From positions 242,045 through 306,044 of the forward strand of contig KB906724.1 of assembly GCA_000381565.1 (NCBI GenBank): a stretch of DNA of 64,000 nucleotides, written 5' to 3'. The DNA is from Oxalobacteraceae bacterium AB_14. GTDB lineage: Bacteria > Pseudomonadota > Gammaproteobacteria > Burkholderiales > Burkholderiaceae_D. The position numbers and the translations under genes were made by a program. Under the pieces are notes generated by a model, which was not told where the DNA came from, did not search any database, and saw nothing but the letters and a program-made list of their open reading frames with translations. Position 1 is the first letter of the stretch; every line of letters begins with the position of its first letter. Below, piece after piece: positions 25,750-33,754 of this stretch.

Positions 25750-27201
25750 ATGTCGAACAATTCATTGGCGCCAAGCGCCGCATTGGTCGCGTCGGCAAAG
25801 GCCGCCGCGCGCCCGGAAGTGTATGACACCGCCGCCATCCAGAAGCTGGACACGGCCCACTACATCCACCCCTTCACCGACCACAAGGCGCTCGGCGAAA
25901 AGGGCGCGCGCGTGATGGTGCGCGGCGAGGGCATCTATTTGTGGGACTCGCAGGGCAAGAAGGTATTGGACGGCATGTCCGGGCTGTGGTGCGTCAACGT
26001 CGGCTACGGCCGCACCAGCATATCCGAGGCGGTGTACAGGCAGATGGAGACGCTGCCGTTCTATAACAGCTTCTTCAACACCACCAACATCCCGGCGGTG
26101 GAGCTGGCGGCCAAGCTGGTGAAGATATCGCCGCCGCAGTTCAACCACGTCTACTTCACCGGCTCCGGCTCGGAAGGCAACGACACCAACCTGCGCATGG
26201 TGCGCCGCTATTGGGACGTGTTGGGCTACAAGGAGCGCCACACCATCATCAGCCGCCACAACGCCTATCACGGCAGCACGGTGGCCGGCGCATCGCTGGG
26301 CGGCATGGACGGCATGCACGCCCAGGGCGGCTTGCCGATTCCCGGCATCGTGCACATTGGTCAGCCGAACTACCTGGAATCCGGTCGCGGCATGTCGGAG
26401 GACGAATTCGGCATCGAAGCCGCATCGTGGCTGGAGAAGAAAATCCTGGAGGTCGGCCCCGACAAGGTCGCGGCCTTCATCGGCGAGCCGATACAGGGCG
26501 CGGGCGGCGTGATTATTCCGCCGGCCACCTACTGGCCTGAGATCCAGCGCATCTGCGACAAGTACGGCATCCTGCTGATCGCCGATGAGGTGATCTGCGG
26601 CTTCGGCCGGCTGGGCAAATGGTTCGCGTCCGAGCTGTTCGGCATCAAGCCGGACCTGATCACTTTCGCCAAGGGAGTCACCTCCGGCTATGTGCCGCTG
26701 GGCGGCGTGCTGGTTGGCGACCGCGTGGCCGATGTGCTGATCGAGAAGGGCGGCGAGTTCAATCACGGCTTCACCTACTCCGGCCATCCGGTCGCTTGCG
26801 CGGCGGCGCTGGAGAATATCCGCATACTCGAAGACGAGAAGCTGGTCGAGCGCGTCGGCAGCGAGACCGGGCCGTATCTGAAAAAGCGGTTTGCCGAGCT
26901 GGCGGACCATCCGCTGGTTGGCTATGCCGATAGCTGCGGTTTCGTCGCGGGCCTGAACCTGGTGCGCGTCAAAGGCGCGACCGTGCACGAGAACGTGCCG
27001 TTCGACGAGGAGCAGGCGGTGGGTATGATCTGCCGTGGCTACATGTTCAACAATGGCATGATCATGCGCGCCGTCGGCGACCGCATGATCATCGCGCCGC
27101 CGCTGGTGATGAGCTGCGCGCAGATCGACGAGATGGTGGCGCTGATCCGCCACTGCCTCGACCTGACCTACGCCGACCTCCAGCAGCGCGGCTGGCTGTA
27201 A
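25750..27201 (+). CDS. spuC: Putrescine (polyamine):pyruvate aminotransferase, SpuC type
   Basis: Class III PLP aminotransferase that converts putrescine, cadaverine or their gamma-glutamyl forms to the aldehyde with pyruvate as acceptor. 483 residues. GSGSEGNDTNLRMVRRYW binds the cofactor phosphate, IADEVICGFGRLGKW holds the PLP-contacting Asp, and Lys308 in TFAKGVTSGY is the Schiff-base Lys. No puuB-type oxidase is present, so this enzyme probably fills that step. Start follows ATAGGAGCC with good spacing. Confidence 0.92.
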   Translation: MSNNSLAPSAALVASAKAAARPEVYDTAAIQKLDTAHYIHPFTDHKALGEKGARVMVRGEGIYLWDSQGKKVLDGMSGLWCVNVGYGRTSISEAVYRQMETLPFYNSFFNTTNIPAVELAAKLVKISPPQFNHVYFTGSGSEGNDTNLRMVRRYWDVLGYKERHTIISRHNAYHGSTVAGASLGGMDGMHAQGGLPIPGIVHIGQPNYLESGRGMSEDEFGIEAASWLEKKILEVGPDKVAAFIGEPIQGAGGVIIPPATYWPEIQRICDKYGILLIADEVICGFGRLGKWFASELFGIKPDLITFAKGVTSGYVPLGGVLVGDRVADVLIEKGGEFNHGFTYSGHPVACAAALENIRILEDEKLVERVGSETGPYLKKRFAELADHPLVGYADSCGFVAGLNLVRVKGATVHENVPFDEEQAVGMICRGYMFNNGMIMRAVGDRMIIAPPLVMSCAQIDEMVALIRHCLDLTYADLQQRGWL

Positions 27202-27221
27202 ATCCTGAAGTGGAGACGAAT

Positions 27222-28709
27222 ATGACGACAACATCCTGGCATGAGCGGGCGAGCAGTCTGCAAATCGACGGCCGCGCCTTCATCGGCGGCGAGCGCGTTT
27301 GGGCCAAATCCGAACAGCAGTTTGAAAACCTGTCGCCGATCGACGGCCGCAAGCTGGGCATGGTGGCGCGCTGCGACAGCGCCGATGCCGACCTGGCGGT
27401 GGCCGCCGCACGCGCGGCGTTCGAAGACCGTCGCTGGGCCGGAAAGTCGCCGGCCCAGCGCAAGCGCACGCTGATCAAGTTTGCGGACCTGGTGCAGAAA
27501 TACGGCCCGGAACTGGCGCTGCTCGAAACGCTGGACATGGGCAAACCAATCAAATACAGCCAGAGCGTGGACGTGGGCGCGACCGCCAACTGCCTGCGCT
27601 GGTACGGCGAAGCGATCGACAAGATCTACGACGAGATCGCGCCGACGGCGGCCAACAGCCTGGCGCTGATCACACGCGAGCCGGTCGGCGTGGTGGCGGC
27701 CATCGTGCCGTGGAACTACCCGATGATCATGGCCGGGTGGAAGATCGCGCCGGCGCTGGCCGCCGGGAATAGCGTGGTGCTCAAGCCGTCCGAGAAGTCG
27801 CCGCTGACGGCGTTGCGGTTGGCGGAGATCGCGCTGGAGGCGGGCATCCCTGCGGGCGTATTCAATGTGCTGCCGGGTTACGGCCATGAAGCCGGCGCCG
27901 CGCTGGGCCTGCATATGGACGTGGATTGCATCGGCTTCACCGGTTCCACCCGCATCGGCAAGCAGATCTTGCAGATGGCCGGGCAGTCCAACCTGAAGCG
28001 GGCATGGACTGAGTTGGGCGGCAAGTCGGCCAATATCGTTTGCGCCGATTGTCCGGACCTGGACAAGGCGGTGGAAGCGGCCATCGGCTCCATCTACTTC
28101 AACCAGGGCGAGAGCTGCAACGCTCCTTCGCGCCTGTTTGTGGAAGCATCGATCAAGGAGCAGTTCCTCGAAAAAGCGATGGCGATGATGCCGGCCTTTC
28201 AGCCAGGCGATCCGCTCGACGAGAACACCGTCATGGGCGCCATCGTCGATGCGACGCAATTGAAAACGGTGATGGGCTATATCGAAGCCGGCCGGTCGGA
28301 CGGCGCCAAGCTGCTGTCCGGTGGACGCCAGGCGCGCACCGACACCGGCGGCTACTATGTCGAGCCGACGCTGTTCGATCAGGTCGACAGCAGCATGACC
28401 ATCGCGCGTGAAGAGATCTTCGGGCCGGTGCTGTCGGTGCTGAGCTTTACCGACGTCAAGGACGCGGTCAGGCAGGCCAACGCCACGCCCTACGGCTTGC
28501 AGGCCGCCGTGTGGACGGCCGATATCAGCAAGGCGATCCAGACCGCGCGTGCACTGCGCGCCGGCACCGTGCACGTCAACCAGTACGATGGCGACGACAT
28601 CACCGTGCCGTTCGGCGGCTATAAGCAGTCCGGCAATGGCCGCGACAAGTCGCTGCATGCTTTCGACAAATACACCGAGCTGAAAACCACATGGATACAA
28701 ATCGGCTAG
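27222..28709 (+). CDS. puuC: Gamma-glutamyl-gamma-aminobutyraldehyde dehydrogenase (aldehyde dehydrogenase)
   Basis: Oxidises the aldehyde made by SpuC to the acid with NAD(P)+. 495 residues from ATG 27222 with GGAG six bases before it; a GTG 12 bases earlier is possible but has no site. Catalytic Cys299 in NQGESCNAPSRL and Glu264 in WTELGGKSANIV are in place, and PWNYPMIMAGWKIAPALAAGN is the usual cofactor-side block. Pairs with puuD downstream in the pathway. Confidence 0.92.
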   Translation: MTTTSWHERASSLQIDGRAFIGGERVWAKSEQQFENLSPIDGRKLGMVARCDSADADLAVAAARAAFEDRRWAGKSPAQRKRTLIKFADLVQKYGPELALLETLDMGKPIKYSQSVDVGATANCLRWYGEAIDKIYDEIAPTAANSLALITREPVGVVAAIVPWNYPMIMAGWKIAPALAAGNSVVLKPSEKSPLTALRLAEIALEAGIPAGVFNVLPGYGHEAGAALGLHMDVDCIGFTGSTRIGKQILQMAGQSNLKRAWTELGGKSANIVCADCPDLDKAVEAAIGSIYFNQGESCNAPSRLFVEASIKEQFLEKAMAMMPAFQPGDPLDENTVMGAIVDATQLKTVMGYIEAGRSDGAKLLSGGRQARTDTGGYYVEPTLFDQVDSSMTIAREEIFGPVLSVLSFTDVKDAVRQANATPYGLQAAVWTADISKAIQTARALRAGTVHVNQYDGDDITVPFGGYKQSGNGRDKSLHAFDKYTELKTTWIQIG

Positions 28710-28710
28710 A

Positions 28711-28870
28711 CAGCACTGCGGCCCGATCGTCGCTGGCCACCAGCATATCGAATGGCGCTTCATCGTCAACGAGTTTGTGGCGCTGAAGAGCGCCGAATGG
28801 CTCGAATACAGCCAACACGTCAGCGCCTGGGAAACCAAGCGCTATCTCGACCGCTTCCAGGAGCAAAGCA
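28711..28870 (+). pseudogene. C-terminal remnant of a fourth glutamine synthetase-like gene
   Basis: Frame 1 from just after the puuC stop reads RFIVNEFVALKSAEWLEYSQ, then HVSAWETKRYLDRFQEQ. This matches the tail pattern of the GS family, F-V-x(3)-A-x-K-x(2)-E-x(3)-Y/F-x(3)-V-S-x-W-E-x(3)-Y/L-L; compare FVDVYTAIKELEHQEFMTVI then SPWEREHLLLHV at the end of the 16499 protein. No start codon or N-terminal domain remains; the frame runs on into the next gene, whose ribosome binding site (AGGAG, 28859) lies inside it. I read it as the leftover of a deleted GS paralogue of another subfamily. Confidence 0.52.
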
Positions 28871-30208
28871 ATGAGCCAGGCCATGAGGGATTTTCTACGC
28901 GACCGCAACATACACGAAGTGGAGTGCGTAATCGCCGACATGACCGGCATCGCCCGCGGCAAGATCCTGCCCAAGGACCTGTTCCTCAGCGAGGGCGAGA
29001 TGCGCCTGCCCAAGAGCGTATTGCTCAACACTGTCAACGGCGAGCAGCCCAATAATCTTCCCTATACCGGCGCCACCGATCCCGACATGATCTGCGTGCC
29101 GGACCTGGCCACGCTGCGGCAGGTGCCATGGGCGGCGGAGAACGTCGCGCTGGTGATCCACGATTGCCAGAACTTCGACGGTTCGCCGGTCGGCCTGTCG
29201 CCGCGCGCCGTGCTGCGCAAGGTGCTCAAGCTGTACGCGGAACGTGGCTGGCAGCCGGTGGTGGCGCCGGAGATGGAGTTCTACCTGGTCGCGCGCAGCA
29301 GCAATCCGCACGAGCCGCTGACGCCGCCGCTGGGCCGCAGCGGCAAGACGGAATCGGGCCGGCAGTCCTATTCGATCGACGCGGTCAACGATTTCGATCC
29401 CTTCTTCCTGGAGCTCTCCACCTTCTGCAAGCAGCACGAGCTGGGCGTGGAGACGCTGATCCACGAAGCGGGCGCCGGGCAGATGGAGATCAACTTCACG
29501 CACGGCGAGGCGCTGGAACTGGCCGACCGCGTGTTCCTGTTCAAGCGCGCGGTGCGCGAGACGGCGCTGCGGCACGGGATCTTCGCCACCTTCATGGCCA
29601 AGCCGATGGAGACGGAGCCCGGCAGCGCGATGCACATCCACCAGAGCATATTGGACGCGGTTACCGGCGCCAACATCTTCAGCCGCGCCGACGGTGAGGC
29701 CAGCGAATTGTTCTTCAACTATATCGCGGGGCTGGAGCAGTACGCGGCGGCGGCCACGCTGCTGTTCGCGCCGCACGTGAATTCGTATCGCCGGCTGTCG
29801 CGCTTCATGTCGGCGCCGACCAATGTGCATTGGGGGTACGACAACCGCACCTGCGGCATCCGCATCCCGAACTCCGCGCCGCTCAACCGCCGCGTGGAGA
29901 ACCGCGTGCCGGGTGTGGACGTCAATCCCTACCTGGCGATGGCCGCCACGCTGGCATGCGGCTATCTCGGCATGACGCAAGGCTTGACACCATCGCCACC
30001 GACCGCCGACAGCGCCGAACATGTGCACGACCAGCTGCCGCGCAACCTGGAGGACGCCATTCTGCGCCTGCGCGAATGCCAGCCGCTGAGCGAGATCCTG
30101 GGCGAGTTGTTCGTGCAGGCCTTCTGCGAAGTGAAGGAGCTGGAATTCGCCACCTACAGCCGCGTGATCAGCTCATGGGAGCGCGAGCACTTGATGCTGC
30201 TGGTGTAA
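28871..30208 (+). CDS. Gamma-glutamylpolyamine synthetase-like protein, second subfamily
   Basis: 445 residues, GS family but clearly diverged from the two 456-residue copies. Catalytic blocks intact: PEMEFYL, HEAGAGQMEINF, HIHQS, NRTCGIR and VENRVPGVDVNPYLA. It differs at the substrate side (for example PNSAPLNRRVE where the others have PESGVQDRRVE), suggesting another amine substrate. The start at 28871 uses the AGGAG in the relic upstream. It is followed after 2 bases by a class III aminotransferase, so the two probably act in sequence. Confidence 0.9.
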   Translation: MSQAMRDFLRDRNIHEVECVIADMTGIARGKILPKDLFLSEGEMRLPKSVLLNTVNGEQPNNLPYTGATDPDMICVPDLATLRQVPWAAENVALVIHDCQNFDGSPVGLSPRAVLRKVLKLYAERGWQPVVAPEMEFYLVARSSNPHEPLTPPLGRSGKTESGRQSYSIDAVNDFDPFFLELSTFCKQHELGVETLIHEAGAGQMEINFTHGEALELADRVFLFKRAVRETALRHGIFATFMAKPMETEPGSAMHIHQSILDAVTGANIFSRADGEASELFFNYIAGLEQYAAAATLLFAPHVNSYRRLSRFMSAPTNVHWGYDNRTCGIRIPNSAPLNRRVENRVPGVDVNPYLAMAATLACGYLGMTQGLTPSPPTADSAEHVHDQLPRNLEDAILRLRECQPLSEILGELFVQAFCEVKELEFATYSRVISSWEREHLMLLV

Positions 30209-30210
30209 GC

Positions 30211-31572
30211 ATGGCCGGCACCCGCGACGGCTTGAACTGGCCCCGCGCGCAAGCGCTGGCCGCCGCCGAACGCGCCGGCTACATCGCGCGCAATCCGGTC
30301 TCGGCGCGCTTGGCGGCGCAGGCCGCGCAGCACTTGCTGTTCGGCGTGCCGATGCACTGGATGAACGACTGGTCCACGCCGTTCGCGCTGACGGTGCGCG
30401 AAGCATCAGGCGCCCGCTTCCGCGACGCCGATGGCCATGAATACATCGACTTCTGCCTCGGCGACACCGGCGCCATGTTCGGCCACGCGCCGCAACCGGT
30501 GGCGCAGGCCATCGCACGCCAGGCCGCGCGCGGCTACACGGCCATGCTGCCGTCGGAAGATGCAGCGCCGGTGGCGGCGGAACTGGCGCGGCGTTTCGGC
30601 CTGCCGTACTGGCAGTTCGCGCTGTCCGCATCGGACGCCAACCGCTTCGTGCTGCGCTGGCTGCGCGCCGCGACGGGCCGCAGCAAGGTGCTGGTCTTCA
30701 ACGGTTGCTACCACGGCACGGTGGACGATGTATTTGTCGATCTGGTGGACGGCGTGCCGACGCAGCGCGACAGCCTGCTGGGGCAGGTGCACAAGCTGAC
30801 GGATCACACGGTGGTGGTGGAGTTCAACGACCTGCCGGCGCTGGAGGCGGCGCTGAAGCAGGGCGACATCGCCTGCGTGCTGGCCGAGCCGGTGATGACC
30901 AACATCGGCATGGTGCTGCCGCAGCCGGGCTATTGGGAGGCCGCGCAGCAGCTCATCAAGCGCCATGGCAGCCTGCTGGTGATCGACGAGACGCACACCA
31001 TCAGCAGCGGCCCCGGAGGCTACGCGCAGGCGCACGGCATGCAGCCGGACGCGCTGGTGGTCGGCAAGCCGGTCGGCGGCGGCATTCCTTGCGCGGTCTA
31101 TGGCTTTACCGAGGAGTTGGCGCGGCGGGTGGAGCGGGCCAAGCACGATGCGCCACCCGGCCACTCCGGCGTCGGCACCACGCTGAGTGCCAACATGTTC
31201 GCGATGGCCGCGATGCGCGCCAATCTGGCGCAGGTGATGACGGAGCAGGCCTACCAGCACATGTTCGCGCTGGCGGCCCAACTGGCGGAAGGCCTGCGCG
31301 CCATAGTCGCGCGTCACAAACTGCCGTGGTGCGTCACCCAGATCGGCGCCCGCACCGAATTCCAGTTCACGCCCACCGCGCCGCAAAACGGCACGCAGGC
31401 GCAAGCGATACTGGACGGCGACCTTGAGCAGATCATCCACCTCTACCTGCTCAACCGCGGCCTGCTGATCACGCCGTTCCACAATATGCTGCTGGTCTGC
31501 CCTGAGACGAATGAAACTGATGTGGAGCGCCTGCTGTCCACATTTGAAAACTGCGTCGGGAGTATTGTTTAG
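30211..31572 (+). CDS. Class III aminotransferase, glutamate-1-semialdehyde aminomutase-like
   Basis: 453 residues from ATG 30211, which follows the GS-like stop almost directly. PLP features: FNGCYHGTVDDVFVD, IDETHTISSGPGGYA with the cofactor Asp, and Lys286 in VVGKPVGGGIPCAVYG. The C-terminal NRGLLITPFHNMLLVCPETN fits the GSAM-like branch of class III, but the tail and operon place argue against the haem-pathway enzyme HemL. Substrate probably an amine or gamma-glutamylamine; no further assignment possible. Last gene of the polyamine block. Confidence 0.82.
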   Translation: MAGTRDGLNWPRAQALAAAERAGYIARNPVSARLAAQAAQHLLFGVPMHWMNDWSTPFALTVREASGARFRDADGHEYIDFCLGDTGAMFGHAPQPVAQAIARQAARGYTAMLPSEDAAPVAAELARRFGLPYWQFALSASDANRFVLRWLRAATGRSKVLVFNGCYHGTVDDVFVDLVDGVPTQRDSLLGQVHKLTDHTVVVEFNDLPALEAALKQGDIACVLAEPVMTNIGMVLPQPGYWEAAQQLIKRHGSLLVIDETHTISSGPGGYAQAHGMQPDALVVGKPVGGGIPCAVYGFTEELARRVERAKHDAPPGHSGVGTTLSANMFAMAAMRANLAQVMTEQAYQHMFALAAQLAEGLRAIVARHKLPWCVTQIGARTEFQFTPTAPQNGTQAQAILDGDLEQIIHLYLLNRGLLITPFHNMLLVCPETNETDVERLLSTFENCVGSIV

Positions 31573-31600
31573 CCGATCATGTTTCGGGAAAAACCAAGAC

Positions 31601-31656
31601 TTGTACAATGATTGACCAGAAAAGCCAATACTTGTACAATGTTTTTAGTCTGTACT
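31601..31656 (+). promoter_or_regulatory. yefM-yoeB promoter with autoregulatory TGTACA operators
   Basis: TTGACC (31612-31617) and TACAAT (31635-31640), 17 bases apart, form a good sigma-70 promoter. Two copies of the palindrome TTGTACAA lie at 31601-31608 and 31632-31639, the second over the -10 element; a third half-site TGTAC is at 31651. TGTACA-centred palindromes are the known YefM target, so this is the self-repression operator. Confidence 0.8.
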
Positions 31657-31681
31657 TTTCTAGATTCTCGGAGTTATCACT

Positions 31682-31969
31682 ATGAACATCCTAACTTTTA
31701 GCGAGGCGCGCGCCGGACTGAAAGCTGCGATGGACGACGTTTGTACCGACCACACCCCGACAGTCATCACGCGCCAAGGCGGCGATCCGGTGGTGATGAT
31801 GTCGCTGGCTGATTTCAACAGTATCGAGGAAACGCTGTATCTCCTCGGTTCTCCGAAAAACGCCAGCCGGTTGATGGCGTCGTTCGAGCAGCTTAAGGCT
31901 GGTAAGTCCAGGACCAGGGAACTTATCCGTCATGACGAACAAAAAGACAAGCAACAAAAAACAGGCTAA
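31682..31969 (+). CDS. yefM: Antitoxin YefM (Phd/YefM family)
   Basis: Labile antitoxin that binds and blocks YoeB and represses its own promoter. 95 residues: N-terminal Phd/YefM fold (ILTFSEARAGLKAAMDDV, VITRQGGDPVVMMSLADFNSIEETLYLL) and a charged, disordered C-terminal tail that wraps the toxin. Starts 42 bases downstream of the -10 element. Its end overlaps the start of yoeB by 38 bases. Confidence 0.95.
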   Translation: MNILTFSEARAGLKAAMDDVCTDHTPTVITRQGGDPVVMMSLADFNSIEETLYLLGSPKNASRLMASFEQLKAGKSRTRELIRHDEQKDKQQKTG

Positions 31970-32228
31970 GCAAAGTGTGGTGGCGTTTACGGATAGTGGC
32001 TGGGAAGACTATCTGACCATGCAGAAGGAGGAGCCCAAGCTGGCTCAAAGAATCAACGAATTAATCGACGCCTGCCTGGCCGACCCTTTCAAGGGAATCG
32101 GCAAGCCGGAGCCGCTGAAGGGGAATTTGACGGGGTTATGGTCGCGCCGTATCGACCTTGAACACCGACTGGTCTACGCGGTGATGGACGATACAATACA
32201 TGTCGTAGGCTGTCGGTTTCACTACTAG
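31932..32228 (+). CDS. yoeB: Toxin YoeB (RelE-family mRNA interferase)
   Basis: Ribosome-dependent endoribonuclease. 98 residues from ATG 31932; residues 1-16 are a lysine-rich extension absent from other YoeB proteins, and a GTG at 31977 or 31980 would give the usual N-terminus (VAFTDSGWEDYL). Catalytic residues are all present with the E. coli spacing: Glu60, Arg79, His97 and C-terminal Tyr98. The toxin therefore looks active. A strong terminator follows. Confidence 0.94.
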   Translation: MTNKKTSNKKQAKQSVVAFTDSGWEDYLTMQKEEPKLAQRINELIDACLADPFKGIGKPEPLKGNLTGLWSRRIDLEHRLVYAVMDDTIHVVGCRFHY

Positions 32229-32236
32229 GCTGAATC

Positions 32237-32266
32237 AGGCGCAGCTTCAAGGCTGCGCCTTTTTTT
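32237..32266 (+). terminator. Terminator after yoeB
   Basis: AGGCGCAGC (32237-32245) pairs with GCTGCGCCT (32252-32260), six-base loop, then T7. It also lies just past the end of panB from the other strand. Confidence 0.92.
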
Positions 32267-32273
32267 ACGTCGC

Positions 32274-33152
32274 TTAGAAGCAGTGCTCCAGCGCCGGGAA
32301 GCTGCCGTCCTTGACGGCGGTGACATAGGCGGTGACGGCGGCGTCGATGCTGGTCTGGCCTTCCATGAAGTTCTTCACGAAGCGCGCTTTGCGGCCCGGG
32401 AACACGCCCAGCAGATCGTGCATCACCAGCACCTGGCCCGAGCAGTCCGGACCCGCGCCGATGCCGATGGTCGGCACCGACAGCAGCTCGGTGACTTCCT
32501 TGCCCAGCTGCGCGGGGATGGCTTCCAGCAGCACCACCGCGGCGCCGGCGGCCTGCAACTTCAACGCGTCCGCCTTCAGCAGCTCGGCGCTTTCCGTGGT
32601 CTTGCCCTGCACCTTGTAGCCGCCCAGTTGGTGCACCGATTGCGGCGTCAGGCCGAGGTGGGCGCAGACCGGTACCGCGCGGTCGGTCAGGAAGCGCACG
32701 GTGTCGGCCAGCCAGGCGCCGCCTTCCAGCTTGACGATGTGCGCGCCGGCCTGCATCAGCTGCACGGCGTTGGCGTACGCGGTTTCCGGCGTGCCGTAGG
32801 CGCCGAACGGCAGGTCGGCCATGATCATCGCCGATTTGCTGCCGCGCGCGACGGCGGCCGTGTGGTAGGCCACTTCGGCCACCGTCACCGGCAGCGTCGA
32901 CTGGTGCCCGTTGCAGACCATGCCCAGCGAATCGCCGATCAGCAGGATTTCAACACCGTTGCGGTCCATCAGCGAGGCGAAGCTGGCGTCGTAGCAGGTC
33001 AGCATGGTGATCTTTTCACCGGCCGCGCGCAGGGTTGCCAGCGTGGGGATGGTGACTGCCTTGTTGGCGGCCGTTTTGGCCGGTGCAGGTGCGGTGGTGG
33101 CGGCAGGCTTTTGGCTCGCGGCCATTTCGTTTCCTTGCAAATAACCAGACAT
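32274..33152 (-). CDS. panB: 3-methyl-2-oxobutanoate hydroxymethyltransferase
   Basis: First committed step of pantothenate synthesis: adds a hydroxymethyl group from methylene-tetrahydrofolate to 2-oxoisovalerate. 292 residues from ATG 33152 (AAAGGA before it); ATG 33125 also has a good site and would remove nine residues. Residues 10-30 are an Ala/Pro-rich extension before the conserved [20 protein letters not shown]. Active-site stretches [11 protein letters not shown] and [18 protein letters not shown]-type are present. Last gene of the hda-panB operon. Confidence 0.95.
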   Translation of the reverse strand: MSGYLQGNEMAASQKPAATTAPAPAKTAANKAVTIPTLATLRAAGEKITMLTCYDASFASLMDRNGVEILLIGDSLGMVCNGHQSTLPVTVAEVAYHTAAVARGSKSAMIMADLPFGAYGTPETAYANAVQLMQAGAHIVKLEGGAWLADTVRFLTDRAVPVCAHLGLTPQSVHQLGGYKVQGKTTESAELLKADALKLQAAGAAVVLLEAIPAQLGKEVTELLSVPTIGIGAGPDCSGQVLVMHDLLGVFPGRKARFVKNFMEGQTSIDAAVTAYVTAVKDGSFPALEHCF

Positions 33153-33220
33153 GGGAAATCCTTTAAAGATGTGATGACACGGCGATAGTGTAGTCCTGAA
33201 TGCTATCGCGTGCAGGGGAG

Positions 33221-33736
33221 TCAAATAATGGGGCTGATGCCCTGGCCGGCTACCGCGGCGGCATAGTCCTGCGCCGCGCCGCGGCCGGGAATGTGGATGG
33301 CCGGCGCCAGTTCCAGCAGCGGCACCAGCACGAAGGCGCGCTCGGTCATGCGCGGATGCGGCACCGTCAGCGTGGCGCTGGCGATCTGCCGGTCGCCGTA
33401 CAGCAGCAGGTCCAGGTCCAAGGTGCGCGGGGCGTTGCGGTAGGGCCGTTCACGGCCGTGCGCCTGCTCGATGCCGTGCAGCGCTTGCAGCAGCGCTTCG
33501 GCGTCCAGCGTGGTGGCGATGCGGGCCACGGCGTTGATGTAGTCGTCGCCGCTCGAATCGATCGGCGCGGTGCGGTACAGGCCCGATGCCGCCATCAGCG
33601 TGCAGCCGGGCAGACTTTGCAGGCGCTCCAGCGCGTCGGCCACGTTGCCGCGCGCGTCGCCCAGGTTGGCGCCGATGCCGATGTAGGCGATGGTGAAGGC
33701 GAAGCCGTCCTCACCTGGTTGGCCGATGATGCTCAT
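33221..33736 (-). CDS. folK: 2-amino-4-hydroxy-6-hydroxymethyldihydropteridine pyrophosphokinase
   Basis: Transfers pyrophosphate from ATP to the pterin in folate synthesis. 171 residues with [15 protein letters not shown] at the start, the Mg-binding [11 protein letters not shown] and the [21 protein letters not shown] block. Between pcnB and panB, the usual Burkholderiales order; folate feeds PanB. Confidence 0.96.
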   Translation of the reverse strand: MSIIGQPGEDGFAFTIAYIGIGANLGDARGNVADALERLQSLPGCTLMAASGLYRTAPIDSSGDDYINAVARIATTLDAEALLQALHGIEQAHGRERPYRNAPRTLDLDLLLYGDRQIASATLTVPHPRMTERAFVLVPLLELAPAIHIPGRGAAQDYAAAVAGQGISPII

Positions 33737-33754
33737 GATGCGTGAAAGCGCAGC

